Shown here: piece after piece, positions 1-7,976 of the stretch
How positions within the stretch are numbered: position 1 is the stretch's first letter
Layout: each line of letters begins with the position of its first letter
Origin: an uncultured Alphaproteobacteria bacterium
Lineage (GTDB): Bacteria; Pseudomonadota; Alphaproteobacteria; Rickettsiales; UBA1997
Assembly (NCBI GenBank): GCA_903959715.1
Contig: CAJBXX010000299.1
Location: 1 to 14,535 of the forward strand
DNA length: 14,535 bases
Direction of reading: 5' to 3'
Made by a program: the position numbers and the translations under genes
The notes under the pieces: model-generated
What the model was told of the DNA's origin: nothing
The model's input: only the letters and a program-made list of their open reading frames with translations
Databases searched by the model: none

Positions 1-2398
1 CTGTAACGATTGCATGAAATCTTGTATTTATCAAAAACAAGACGCGGTCGATATTCCACAAATTGAATCGCGCGTTTTGAAAGATATTTTAAATTTACCT
101 TTTGGCTTTGAGATCTACTCTCTGTTGACCAAATGGAATCCGCTAAATATTAAAAATCCGTTGCCAAAAAAGCCAACTGGCAAAAAAATTTTAGTGTGCG
201 GGCTTGGGCCGGCGGGCTATACTTTGTCGCATTATTTATCGAATTGCGGGCATGAGGTTGTAGCGATTGATGGCTTAAAGATTGAGCCCTTAAATGCAAA
301 AATTTCGGGCATTGACGCCAATCACAATCGAGTTGAATTTGAACCGATTGAAAATATTAATGAAATTTATGAACCGCTTTCAAGTCGCTTAATTGCTGGG
401 TTCGGAGGTGTTGCCGAATATGGCATCACCGCTCGATTTGATAAAAATTATTTAAAAATAATTCGTCTTTTACTTGAGCGAAAAAATAATTTTTCCATGT
501 ATGGCGGAATCCGTTTTGGTTCTTCAATTACTGATAAAATTGCTTTTGAAGAATATGGTTTTGACCATGTGGCTCTTTGTGTTGGGGCAGGGCGTCCGCA
601 ATTTTTAGACATGAAAAATAATTTTGCCAAGGGTGTGCGTTTGGCTTCGGATTTTTTGATGGCGTTGCAATTAACGGGTGCTTATCAAAAAAATCTTTTT
701 ACTAATTTGCAAATTCGAGCGCCGATAATAGTTATTGGCGGGGGCTTGACTGCTGTTGATTCGGCGACTGAAGCCCAAGCTTATTATAAAATTCAAGTTG
801 AAAAATTTGCGGAAAAATTACAAAAATTTGTTGATTTAAAAATTGAAGATGATTTTTTTAAAAGCCTTAGTGATGAAGAGCGAGTAATTGCTGAAGAATT
901 TATTAATGATGCTAAAAAATTTAAAAATGATAAAAATTTTTCCCAAAAAGCCAAAATTTTATATCGTAAAAAAATGATCGATTCACCAGCATATCGTTTG
1001 AATCATCAAGAATTAAAAAATGGCTTGGAAGAGGGCGTTGAATTTTTGGAAAATCACGAAATCGCTGAAATTATTGTTGATAAATTTAATCATGTTCGTG
1101 CATTGAAAACTAAGGCGGGACAACGAATTGAATGCGGAACTTTATTGATGGCAATTGGCACTATGCCAAATATTTCATTTGTGCTTGAAGATGGTTTGGA
1201 ATTTAAAAATAATGGCAAATATTTGAGTGAAATTTTTTTGCAAAAATCGGCTTTTGAGATTGAAAATTTACCAAATAAAAAAGCCTTTTCAATCATTGCA
1301 AAAATTGATGAAAAATCTAAAAAATCCGTTAGTTTTTTTGGCGATTTGCATCCTAATTTTGAAGGCAATGTCGTGAAAGCTATGGCTAGTGCCAAGAAGG
1401 GTTACGAGCAAATTAACGAAGCTTTAAAATTAATAAATTACTCTCCTGAAAATCAAAATAAATATAAAAACTTTCGCGAGGATTTTTCGGTGAATATTTT
1501 GCGAGTCGATCGACTTTCTGCGAATGTTGTTGAGATTTATGTGAAATCAAAATTATTGGCAAATCAAACTCAGGTTGGACAGATTTTTCGCTTACATAAT
1601 TATCATGCTTTAGCCTTAGAGTCAGAAGGGCAAACATTGGCAATGGAAGGTGTGGTGGTGACGGCTTTGGCGATTGATAAAGAGGCGGGAGTGATTAGCG
1701 GAATCGTAGTTGAAACTGGTGGTTCTTCAAGTTTGATTAAAAATTTTAAAGCTGGTGAGCCCTGTGTTTTCATGGGTCCAAGTGGCAAGCCAACTGAAAT
1801 TCCGCAAAATGAAATTGTAGTTTTAGTTGGCGGTGGTCGAGGTAATCAACCTCTTACCGCATTGTCCGAAGCCTTTAAAGCCAATGGTTGCAAGGTTTTA
1901 TTTTTTGCAGGTTATCGTTATGAAAATTATATTGTGCGATTAGAAAAAATGCAAAAATGTTGTGATGAATTAATTATTTCGGTTGAAGATGAGGTGGCTC
2001 AGAGTGGCTATTTTCAAGGTAGCGTAATTGATTCAATCAAAAATTATTTTAGCAAAAATAAAATTAAAATCGATCGAGTTTTTGCAATTGGCAATGATAA
2101 TTTAATGCATAATGTAGCGCGTTTGCGTCACGAAAATATCGTTGAAGAATTCACCAATGCCAAATATTCAATCACCAGTTTGAACGCTCCGATGCAATGT
2201 ATGATGAAGGGTGTTTGCGGTCAATGTTTACAAAAAAAGAAAAATATTCGTGGTGAATTTGAATATTTTTATTCTTGTGCTAATCAAGATCAATCAATGG
2301 ATGAGGTTGATTTTGAGCATCTTCATGCGAGATGCGAACAAAATTCTTTGCTTGAGAAAATTACGAAATTGTGGTTAAAAATATTGGCATCGCAATAA
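1..2398 (+). CDS. FAD/NAD(P)-dependent oxidoreductase, GltD-like plus PyrK-like domains (5' truncated)
   Basis: The frame is open to the left edge, and codons before the first ATG (position 14) read C-N-D-C, completing a C-x2-C-x3-C iron-sulfur motif of the glutamate synthase small subunit type. The gene therefore starts outside the window. Counting from that ATG: a first Rossmann FAD motif GLGPAG at 63-68, a second nucleotide-binding motif GGGLTA at 242-247, and a GTMPN-type motif near 382-386. From about 490 to 760 there is a ferredoxin-reductase/PyrK-like module with an NAD-site motif GGGRGNQP (606-613) and four cysteines (729, 735, 738, 755) placed like a PyrK [2Fe-2S] site. A charged helical stretch (about 255-330) separates motifs of the GltD-like half. 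It probably moves electrons between NAD(P)H, FAD and Fe-S centres. The physiological substrate is unknown, and automatic labels such as glutamate synthase should be treated with caution. The stop lies directly against the pal stop. Confidence 0.88.
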   Translation, partial: CNDCMKSCIYQKQDAVDIPQIESRVLKDILNLPFGFEIYSLLTKWNPLNIKNPLPKKPTGKKILVCGLGPAGYTLSHYLSNCGHEVVAIDGLKIEPLNAKISGIDANHNRVEFEPIENINEIYEPLSSRLIAGFGGVAEYGITARFDKNYLKIIRLLLERKNNFSMYGGIRFGSSITDKIAFEEYGFDHVALCVGAGRPQFLDMKNNFAKGVRLASDFLMALQLTGAYQKNLFTNLQIRAPIIVIGGGLTAVDSATEAQAYYKIQVEKFAEKLQKFVDLKIEDDFFKSLSDEERVIAEEFINDAKKFKNDKNFSQKAKILYRKKMIDSPAYRLNHQELKNGLEEGVEFLENHEIAEIIVDKFNHVRALKTKAGQRIECGTLLMAIGTMPNISFVLEDGLEFKNNGKYLSEIFLQKSAFEIENLPNKKAFSIIAKIDEKSKKSVSFFGDLHPNFEGNVVKAMASAKKGYEQINEALKLINYSPENQNKYKNFREDFSVNILRVDRLSANVVEIYVKSKLLANQTQVGQIFRLHNYHALALESEGQTLAMEGVVVTALAIDKEAGVISGIVVETGGSSSLIKNFKAGEPCVFMGPSGKPTEIPQNEIVVLVGGGRGNQPLTALSEAFKANGCKVLFFAGYRYENYIVRLEKMQKCCDELIISVEDEVAQSGYFQGSVIDSIKNYFSKNKIKIDRVFAIGNDNLMHNVARLRHENIVEEFTNAKYSITSLNAPMQCMMKGVCGQCLQKKKNIRGEFEYFYSCANQDQSMDEVDFEHLHARCEQNSLLEKITKLWLKILASQ

Positions 2399-2929
2399 TT
2401 AATTTACCACGGTTACAGCGCGACGATTTTTATTATGAATTTCGTCGGAATTACCGAAGAATGCTGGACGCTCTTTGCCGTAAGAAACTATCTTAATTCT
2501 TGCCTCAGGAACGCCAAGTTGTTTAAGATGTTTTTTTACTGCGAAAGCGCGTTTTTCACCAAGAGCAATGTTATATTCGCGAGTTCCGCGCTCATCACAA
2601 TGACCTTCGATTGTTACACTGATAGATTCATCGCTTTTTAACCATTGAGCTTGGAGATCTAGCACTTTTTTAGCTTCTTCTTCAATCGAAGAAGAGTTTG
2701 AAGAAAAGAAAATTCTATCTTCAACTTCGATTTCTTGATTTTCAGCTTCCGCTTCTTTGTTTAAAGCCTGCGCTTGCTCTTCCGAAACGATGGTTTGATA
2801 TGGTTGGGAAACCTCATTTTCAATTAGTTCCACTTCATTTTCTGCGGTTTCCTCGCCTTCCATTGCTACATTTGATTGACAAGAAAGTAAAGCAAGTGAT
2901 AAAATTAAAATTAATAAATTCTTATGCAT
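2399..2929 (-). CDS. pal: Peptidoglycan-associated lipoprotein Pal (OmpA family)
   Basis: Outer-membrane lipoprotein of the Tol-Pal system, which ties the outer membrane to peptidoglycan and helps its constriction at division. The 176-aa product begins with a short hydrophobic signal (5-16) and a lipobox L-L-S-C ending at Cys17, the predicted lipidated residue. A strongly acidic linker (about 22-72, rich in Glu) leads into an OmpA-type domain (about 72-176) with the Pal hallmark GHCDERGTREYN (109-120), the LGEKRA helix and the NKNRR motif (166-170) of peptidoglycan-binding OmpA domains. Length fits Pal. The start is set by the signal peptide and by a GAGG Shine-Dalgarno 4 nt upstream. tolB, usually next to pal, is not here; the neighbours converge or diverge, so pal looks monocistronic. 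Confidence 0.95.
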   Translation of the reverse strand: MHKNLLILILSLALLSCQSNVAMEGEETAENEVELIENEVSQPYQTIVSEEQAQALNKEAEAENQEIEVEDRIFFSSNSSSIEEEAKKVLDLQAQWLKSDESISVTIEGHCDERGTREYNIALGEKRAFAVKKHLKQLGVPEARIKIVSYGKERPAFFGNSDEIHNKNRRAVTVVN

Positions 2930-2933
2930 ATAA

Positions 2934-2937
2934 CCTC
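2934..2937 (-). promoter_or_regulatory. Shine-Dalgarno of pal
   Basis: GAGG on the minus strand, 4 nt before the pal ATG. It is the only clear Shine-Dalgarno sequence I found before any gene of the window and supports the chosen pal start. Confidence 0.7.
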
Positions 2938-2964
2938 GTGGTTTGTTAATTTAAATATAAGGAA

Positions 2965-2992
2965 AAACTAATGGTTGGCATATTTTTGTCAA
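2965..2992 (-). promoter_or_regulatory. Putative sigma-70 promoter of pal
   Basis: The minus strand has a perfect -35 TTGACA (2992-2987), 16 nt of spacer and TAGTTT (2970-2965), which keeps the T1, A2 and T6 of the -10 consensus. Transcription would start near 2958 and give a leader of about 29 nt holding the GAGG site. The -35 is convincing, the -10 only moderate. Confidence 0.4.
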
Positions 2993-3027
2993 GAGTTGTG
3001 AAGTGCTTTTGAAAAATTAATCAAAAA

Positions 3028-4722
3028 ATGTTTTTTATGGTGGATAAAATAGAAAAACTAGATGACAACAAAATTCCAGAAACACCTTCTTCTACCGTTG
3101 GAAGTAGACTTGCATATTATGCACAGCCCGCAAAAAATTTTTTGCAAAATAAACTTGGATTTGGTGCCAATTGGATTATGAATATAGTTGGTGCCGGAGA
3201 GGCAAGAACTCTTGATGGCAACACTGAAAAATTTGCAGAAAAAAAACAAAAACTTGAAAATATTAAACATAAATATGAGGGCTTTTCTCTCCAGGGTGGA
3301 AACAAATCGGAAAATGACGATGAAAGAAATTTGCTAAATATAAAATCCTTGAAAACTCTTCGTGAAGCTAGCGATGGGCTTGAAGATGCTTTGGAGCTTC
3401 GAAGGGGAGGTCGAGCTCCAGATCAGCTTGAAGTCTTAATGGAAGCCTCTTTAAAAGAAGATTTAAAAAAATTTCTTACCTATGAAGAAGAAGAGTTGCG
3501 TAAAAAAAATGTTACTTTTATTTCCGCTAATTCTGAAAAAAATGCTAAAGAAATTGATTCTCTTGAGCAAAAAAATATGGATGCGATAAAAAGTAGAATT
3601 TTTTTTTCACTTATTTTTTTTGGCATTTTCGAAGCTTTAGAAGTGACTAGTTCGATTTTAGGTAATTTTGGTGGCGAATTTTCCGATTCGATTGGAAGAG
3701 TGCTCCGCGATCCCAATTCAATGGGACCTTTTGCCGAAATAAATAAAGCATTTGGCGTTGATAAAATTTTCGAAGGATTATCACAAATTCCAATATTAAA
3801 TGACATTAATCAGTTTGGAGTGGACGCCCTTTCTACGGAATATACTCAACCATTTGCAGAAATCGCAAACTCTCTGATTAAAAGTGAAGGACTTGATCTC
3901 GCTTTAAAGGGTGCAATTTTGGCTTATCAATTATCAAATGAAATTGATTTATATAAAGAATATTCTAAAACTCAAAAAAATATTGGAAATGCAATAAAAG
4001 AAATAGAAGGTGGGGTAGAAAAAAATACTGAAATGGTCATTGAAAAAATTGCTGAAAACATTATTGAAAAGCAAGAAAATGCTCGTCTAGATACAATTTA
4101 TTTAAGAGATTTTTTGAGAAATAAAGATGGTGGCCTTAGGGAAATAAACAAAAAAAGATCTTCCGTAATGAAAATTATGGATGCACAAATTCTAGACCAA
4201 AACGGCTCTGCAAGAAGTCTTTATGATTGGCTTATAGAATTGCAAAATATCGATGGAGACGAAAGAGATAAAAAACTTCAAACTTTTATTGTTTTGTTGA
4301 CATTGCCTGAAAATATTAAATCTCTGAAGGTTTTAAATGAAGTTATAAAAAATTCTATCGAGATAGATGGCGATGAGATTCGTAAAGAAAAAAAAGATGT
4401 TTTGAAGCAATTTATAACAGATTCAAATTGCAAAGAAATGAAAGCTTTCCTAGCGAAATCACATGAAAATTTTGCTCAAGATAAAGATTCTTCAAAAGAT
4501 GAATTTATTGATAAAATTTTGAGCATGCCAAGAAAAGATGTTGATGAAATTATTGTTGAAATTGCTAAAATTGCCAGAAAAGACCAAGTTGTTTTTAATA
4601 TCAAAGAAAATAGTTTTCAACCAGAGGTTTCGTCTAATCTTTATAACCAAAAAAAAGACAATGTGGATAGATTCGCAACAAGGGTTTTGCGTCCGGAAAA
4701 TAAAGAAACCATTGTCATTTAA
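3028..4722 (+). CDS. Unrecognised 564-aa protein, possibly membrane-associated, coupled to rnd
   Basis: I do not recognise a family. The protein is highly charged and looks mostly helical: Lys/Glu-rich segments at about 64-85, 140-190 and 305-350, and more at 440-560. One hydrophobic stretch (about 191-213, IFFSLIFFGIF then a mixed part) could be a membrane segment, although two Glu lie in its second half. Residues 23-55 are weakly amphipathic, and a mostly non-polar region spans about 195-300. There is no signal peptide. Cysteine is nearly absent (one, Cys468). ATG 3028 is the first start; ATG 3037 (Met4) is equally possible, and neither has a Shine-Dalgarno. Its TAA overlaps the rnd ATG by one base (TAATG), implying translational coupling. 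By my manual count 16 of 24 Arg codons are AGA/AGG, against 3 of 10 in rnd, a hint of different origin. Lineage-specific membrane or secreted-effector roles are possible but unsupported. Confidence 0.8.
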   Translation: MFFMVDKIEKLDDNKIPETPSSTVGSRLAYYAQPAKNFLQNKLGFGANWIMNIVGAGEARTLDGNTEKFAEKKQKLENIKHKYEGFSLQGGNKSENDDERNLLNIKSLKTLREASDGLEDALELRRGGRAPDQLEVLMEASLKEDLKKFLTYEEEELRKKNVTFISANSEKNAKEIDSLEQKNMDAIKSRIFFSLIFFGIFEALEVTSSILGNFGGEFSDSIGRVLRDPNSMGPFAEINKAFGVDKIFEGLSQIPILNDINQFGVDALSTEYTQPFAEIANSLIKSEGLDLALKGAILAYQLSNEIDLYKEYSKTQKNIGNAIKEIEGGVEKNTEMVIEKIAENIIEKQENARLDTIYLRDFLRNKDGGLREINKKRSSVMKIMDAQILDQNGSARSLYDWLIELQNIDGDERDKKLQTFIVLLTLPENIKSLKVLNEVIKNSIEIDGDEIRKEKKDVLKQFITDSNCKEMKAFLAKSHENFAQDKDSSKDEFIDKILSMPRKDVDEIIVEIAKIARKDQVVFNIKENSFQPEVSSNLYNQKKDNVDRFATRVLRPENKETIVI

Positions 4723-5831
4723 TGTTTGAAAAAAAAACCATTCACAATGTTGTTTTTGATTTTGCTTTGATTAAAAATCAGCAAGATCTTAACGCTTTGG
4801 TGAGTTTAATAAAAGAAAATTCGGTTATCGCTTTGGACACCGAATTTACAAGACGCGATACTTATTATCCAATTTTATCAATCATTCAAGTCGCTTTAAA
4901 AAATTTAGATGGTTCAAAAATTATTGCAATCATCGATGTTTTACAAAATATTGATTTAAGTAATTTTATTGACCAAATTAATAATCCAAAAATTGTTAAA
5001 ATTTTACATTCGCCTTTGCAAGATTTGCAAATTTTCTATCAAATTTCAAAAAAATATCCTCAAAATATTTGCGATACGCAACTAATGGCAAATTTTTGTG
5101 AAAAAGATTTTAATGTTGGATATTCAAATTTAGTTAAAGAAATTTTTAATATTGAAATCTGCAAAGATATGCAAAGTAGCAACTGGCAGAGGCGTCCATT
5201 GAGTGTCAACCAAATTGAATATGCTTTAATCGATGTTATTTTTTTACACGAAATCTATGAAAATTTTTTGGATTTTTTAAAAAATAATAATCGTTTTAGT
5301 TGGTTTGAAGAAGAAATGGCGGAATTTATAAACAAAGCTTTGGATGAAAATAATAAAAATTTAATGCGTAAAATTTGTGTTCGAGGTAAATCAAAAAAAC
5401 AAATTTTTCAACTTAATAATTTGGTGAATTTGCGTGAAAAATTTGCACAAATTCAAAATGTGCCGAGGGAGCATTTGCTTGGAAATGAAGAGCTTGAAAA
5501 AATAGTTGAGAATCCTCAAGATTATAATTTTAAAAAACTTAATCTAACAAATATTTTTGTTGAAGAAATTAAAAAAACACTAAAAATTAGTGATAATTTT
5601 GTTGATAATAATGAAGTTTTTTTTATTAATGATAATCACAAAAAAACTATTAATAAAATTAAATCTTTAAGCACAAAAATTGCGCAAAAATATAATATGA
5701 AAGAACAATTTTTGTTAAGTGCCAATCAAATCAAAAAAATCGTTAAAGACTCTAAAATCAAGGGAGAAATTTGTAATTGGCGTTATGAAATTTTAGGTCA
5801 AGAAATCGAAAATATTATTAAAAAAATATGA
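4722..5831 (+). CDS. rnd: Ribonuclease D
   Basis: 3'-5' exoribonuclease of the DEDDy family that trims tRNA 3' ends and other stable RNAs in the cytoplasm. The catalytic set is complete: Exo I Asp39 and Glu41 (LDTEF), Exo II His96 to Asp101 (HSPLQDL), and Exo III Tyr167 and Asp171 with the Y-x3-D spacing. The segment SSNWQRRPLS (152-161) before Exo III is typical of RNase D. An HRDC-like domain covers roughly 215-290 (LNNLVNLREKFAQ, then NVPREHLLGNEEL), followed by a weaker C-terminal helical part. 369 aa is close to the E. coli enzyme. The start codon overlaps the upstream stop by 1 nt and the stop overlaps the tpiA start in ATGA, so the gene is in the middle of a coupled operon. Base composition is extremely AT-rich, with long Lys/Asn runs. 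Confidence 0.95.
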   Translation: MFEKKTIHNVVFDFALIKNQQDLNALVSLIKENSVIALDTEFTRRDTYYPILSIIQVALKNLDGSKIIAIIDVLQNIDLSNFIDQINNPKIVKILHSPLQDLQIFYQISKKYPQNICDTQLMANFCEKDFNVGYSNLVKEIFNIEICKDMQSSNWQRRPLSVNQIEYALIDVIFLHEIYENFLDFLKNNNRFSWFEEEMAEFINKALDENNKNLMRKICVRGKSKKQIFQLNNLVNLREKFAQIQNVPREHLLGNEELEKIVENPQDYNFKKLNLTNIFVEEIKKTLKISDNFVDNNEVFFINDNHKKTINKIKSLSTKIAQKYNMKEQFLLSANQIKKIVKDSKIKGEICNWRYEILGQEIENIIKKI

Positions 5832-6676
5832 AAAAAATAATTATTGCCAACTGGAAAATGAATAATGGTTTTGATGAGGTCGATGAATGGATCGAAGCCT
5901 TTTATAAAGTTTACTCAAGTAATTTAAAGGATGATAAAAATGTCGAAGTTGTTTTGTGCCCACCCTTTATTTTGCTTGATTACATCGATAGCGAAATAAT
6001 CGAAGATGGTTTTCATTTTTTAGAATATATCGCCGACAAACAAGGGCGAAATGTTGATGATTTTGGGCCCGAAGAAATCGCTAAATATGTTTATGAATCT
6101 CGCCCCTTGAGGCTTGGCGCGCAAGATTGCGGATTTGAAGAAAGTGGGCAATTTACGGGCGATGTAAGCGCTGTTTTGCTTAGGGAGGTTAATTGCGAAT
6201 ATGTTATAGTTGGGCATTCGGAACGCAGAAAATATCATTACGAAACCAATGAAATCGTTGCCAAAAAAGCCACATTTGTTGCTAATAATAGTATGACCCC
6301 AGTAATTTGCGTTGGCGAATCAAAAGAAATTCGTGATCAAAAATTACATTTTGATTTTGTTAAAGAGCAATTAATAAAATCAATTCCATTGATAAGATCG
6401 AAGAGAATAATCGTTGCCTATGAGCCAATTTGGGCAATTGGAACTGGTGAAACGGCACAAGTTTCGCAAATCGAAGAAATGGTTAATTTTATTCGTAAAA
6501 TTTATGAAAGCGAAATTCCACAATTCGCCGAAGAATTTTTTGTAATTTATGGTGGATCAGTAAATTCCACAAATTCCACAGAAATTTTAAATATAAAAGG
6601 AGTTGATGGATTGTTAGTAGGCAAGGCAAGCCTTGATATTGAAGAGTTCGCAAAAATCTTAACAATTCATGATTAA
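5828..6676 (+). CDS. tpiA: Triosephosphate isomerase with a beta2-beta3 insertion
   Basis: Interconverts dihydroxyacetone phosphate and glyceraldehyde 3-phosphate in glycolysis and gluconeogenesis. All signatures are present: ANWKMN with Asn8 and Lys10, GHSERR with the electrophilic His130, AYEPIWAIGTG with the base Glu199 followed by flexible loop 6, YGGSV (241-245) and GLLVGKASL (261-269) for phosphate binding. The protein is 282 aa against about 250 for most bacterial enzymes. The excess lies between CPPF (44-47) and LGAQD (96-100), where about 25 extra residues containing GRNVDDFGPEEIAKYVYESR replace a short helix-loop. The active-site residues are intact, so activity is expected. The ATG overlaps the rnd stop by 4 nt and the stop overlaps pabB by 8 nt. 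Confidence 0.97.
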   Translation: MKKIIIANWKMNNGFDEVDEWIEAFYKVYSSNLKDDKNVEVVLCPPFILLDYIDSEIIEDGFHFLEYIADKQGRNVDDFGPEEIAKYVYESRPLRLGAQDCGFEESGQFTGDVSAVLLREVNCEYVIVGHSERRKYHYETNEIVAKKATFVANNSMTPVICVGESKEIRDQKLHFDFVKEQLIKSIPLIRSKRIIVAYEPIWAIGTGETAQVSQIEEMVNFIRKIYESEIPQFAEEFFVIYGGSVNSTNSTEILNIKGVDGLLVGKASLDIEEFAKILTIHD

Positions 6677-7976
6677 TTTTGATAAAAAAATAAAATCCCA
6701 AAAAATTAAATGGCAAAAACCACTTCAAATTGCTCAAAAAATTTCGCAAAATTATCAAAAAAATTGGGTTTTTTTATATTCGGCACTTCATCAAGAAAAA
6801 CCAAATTCAAAATCATATATTGCACTTTTTGAAAGTGAAAAATATTGTGGAAATGATTTTGAAAAATTGCAAGAAATTATTGAAAATAATAATGAAGAAA
6901 TGTGGTTTGGTGGCTTGAGCTATGAGGTTGCGAACCAATTTGAAGATTTGCCAAAAACCGCCAAATCTTTCATTGATATCGAACAAATTTTTTTTAGTAA
7001 ATTTAATTTGATATTAGAGTTTAATCATAAAACACATCAATTAATAGTTTTTTATAGTAAAAAAATATATTTAGATAAACTCAATGAATATAAATTTTTA
7101 GAGATAAATTATCAACTTCCAACGGTAAAAGAAGTTGCCTCAAATTTTAGTGATAAATCTTACAAAATTGCAATTAATTCTTTGAAAAAAATGATAATGG
7201 CGGGAGATTTTTTTCAAGCAAATTTAACGCGTAAATTTTTTGGAAAATTTCAAAAAAACTTATCACAAGATGATAATTTTAAATTGTTTCTAGAGCTTAC
7301 AAAGCAAAGTCCCGCCAATTATTCGGCTTTTATAAAATTCGATGATAATTTTATAATTTCTTCGAGTCCAGAATTGTTTTTGCGAAGCAAAAATAATAAA
7401 ATTTTTTCATGCCCAATCAAAGGCACAATTCAACGCGGAAAAAATCCACAAGAAGATGAAAAAAACAAAAATTATTTGAAAAATTCTCTAAAAGAAAAAG
7501 CTGAAAATTTAATGATTGTAGATTTGGTTCGCAATGATTTATCAAGAGTTTGTGAGCCATCAACCGTTAAAGTTAAAAAACTTTTCAATATTTCAACTTA
7601 CAAAACAATTCATCATTTATCGTCAGAAGTTCAAGGCAAAATTGCTAAACAATTTTCAATTTTTGATGCGACGCGAGCATGCTTCCCAGCTGGTTCAATG
7701 ACGGGTGCTCCGAAAATAAAAACGATGACAGTTTTGAGTGATTTTGAAAAAATAAATCGCGGAATTTATAGTGGCGGACTTGGATATTTTAAAAATAATG
7801 AAATCAATTTAGCGGTGGTAATTCGGACTTTAATTGTAAATAAAGATCGTTTTGAATTTCAAGTTGGTGGTGCCATAACTTTTGATTCGGATGCCGATTT
7901 GGAGTTAGATGAGACCTATTCCAAGGCGGTAGCGATTATGAAAATTTTAAAGCTAAAAAAAACTAATTTTTCTTAG
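6669..7976 (+). CDS. pabB: Aminodeoxychorismate synthase component I (PabB)
   Basis: Chorismate-using subunit that makes 4-amino-4-deoxychorismate for p-aminobenzoate and folate. The 435-aa protein has a divergent N-terminal part (1-155, with WFGGLSYE at 79-86) and a chorismate-binding domain (about 160-428): FFQANLTR (181-188), SPELFLRS, PIKGT (249-253), DLVRNDLSR (285-293), AGSMTGAPK (341-349) and GGAITFDSDADLELDE (400-415). Lys251 in PIKGT is the PabB-type catalytic lysine; anthranilate synthase TrpE normally has Ala there, so PabB is the better call. No glutamine amidotransferase (PabA/TrpG) or lyase (PabC) lies in the window, so a partner must be elsewhere or ammonia is used directly. 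It is the last gene of the + operon and overlaps tpiA by 8 nt. Its 3' end overlaps the convergent yceI gene by 14 nt. Confidence 0.93.
   Translation: MINFDKKIKSQKIKWQKPLQIAQKISQNYQKNWVFLYSALHQEKPNSKSYIALFESEKYCGNDFEKLQEIIENNNEEMWFGGLSYEVANQFEDLPKTAKSFIDIEQIFFSKFNLILEFNHKTHQLIVFYSKKIYLDKLNEYKFLEINYQLPTVKEVASNFSDKSYKIAINSLKKMIMAGDFFQANLTRKFFGKFQKNLSQDDNFKLFLELTKQSPANYSAFIKFDDNFIISSSPELFLRSKNNKIFSCPIKGTIQRGKNPQEDEKNKNYLKNSLKEKAENLMIVDLVRNDLSRVCEPSTVKVKKLFNISTYKTIHHLSSEVQGKIAKQFSIFDATRACFPAGSMTGAPKIKTMTVLSDFEKINRGIYSGGLGYFKNNEINLAVVIRTLIVNKDRFEFQVGGAITFDSDADLELDETYSKAVAIMKILKLKKTNFS

Noticed and set aside
4708..4722. C-terminal -TIVI of the unknown protein as a eukaryotic PDZ ligand
   Set aside because: Four residues match such loose motifs by chance too often, and there is no sign that the protein is secreted.
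6669..7976. Anthranilate synthase TrpE in place of PabB
   Set aside because: The PIKGT lysine is PabB-type and no trp genes are nearby.
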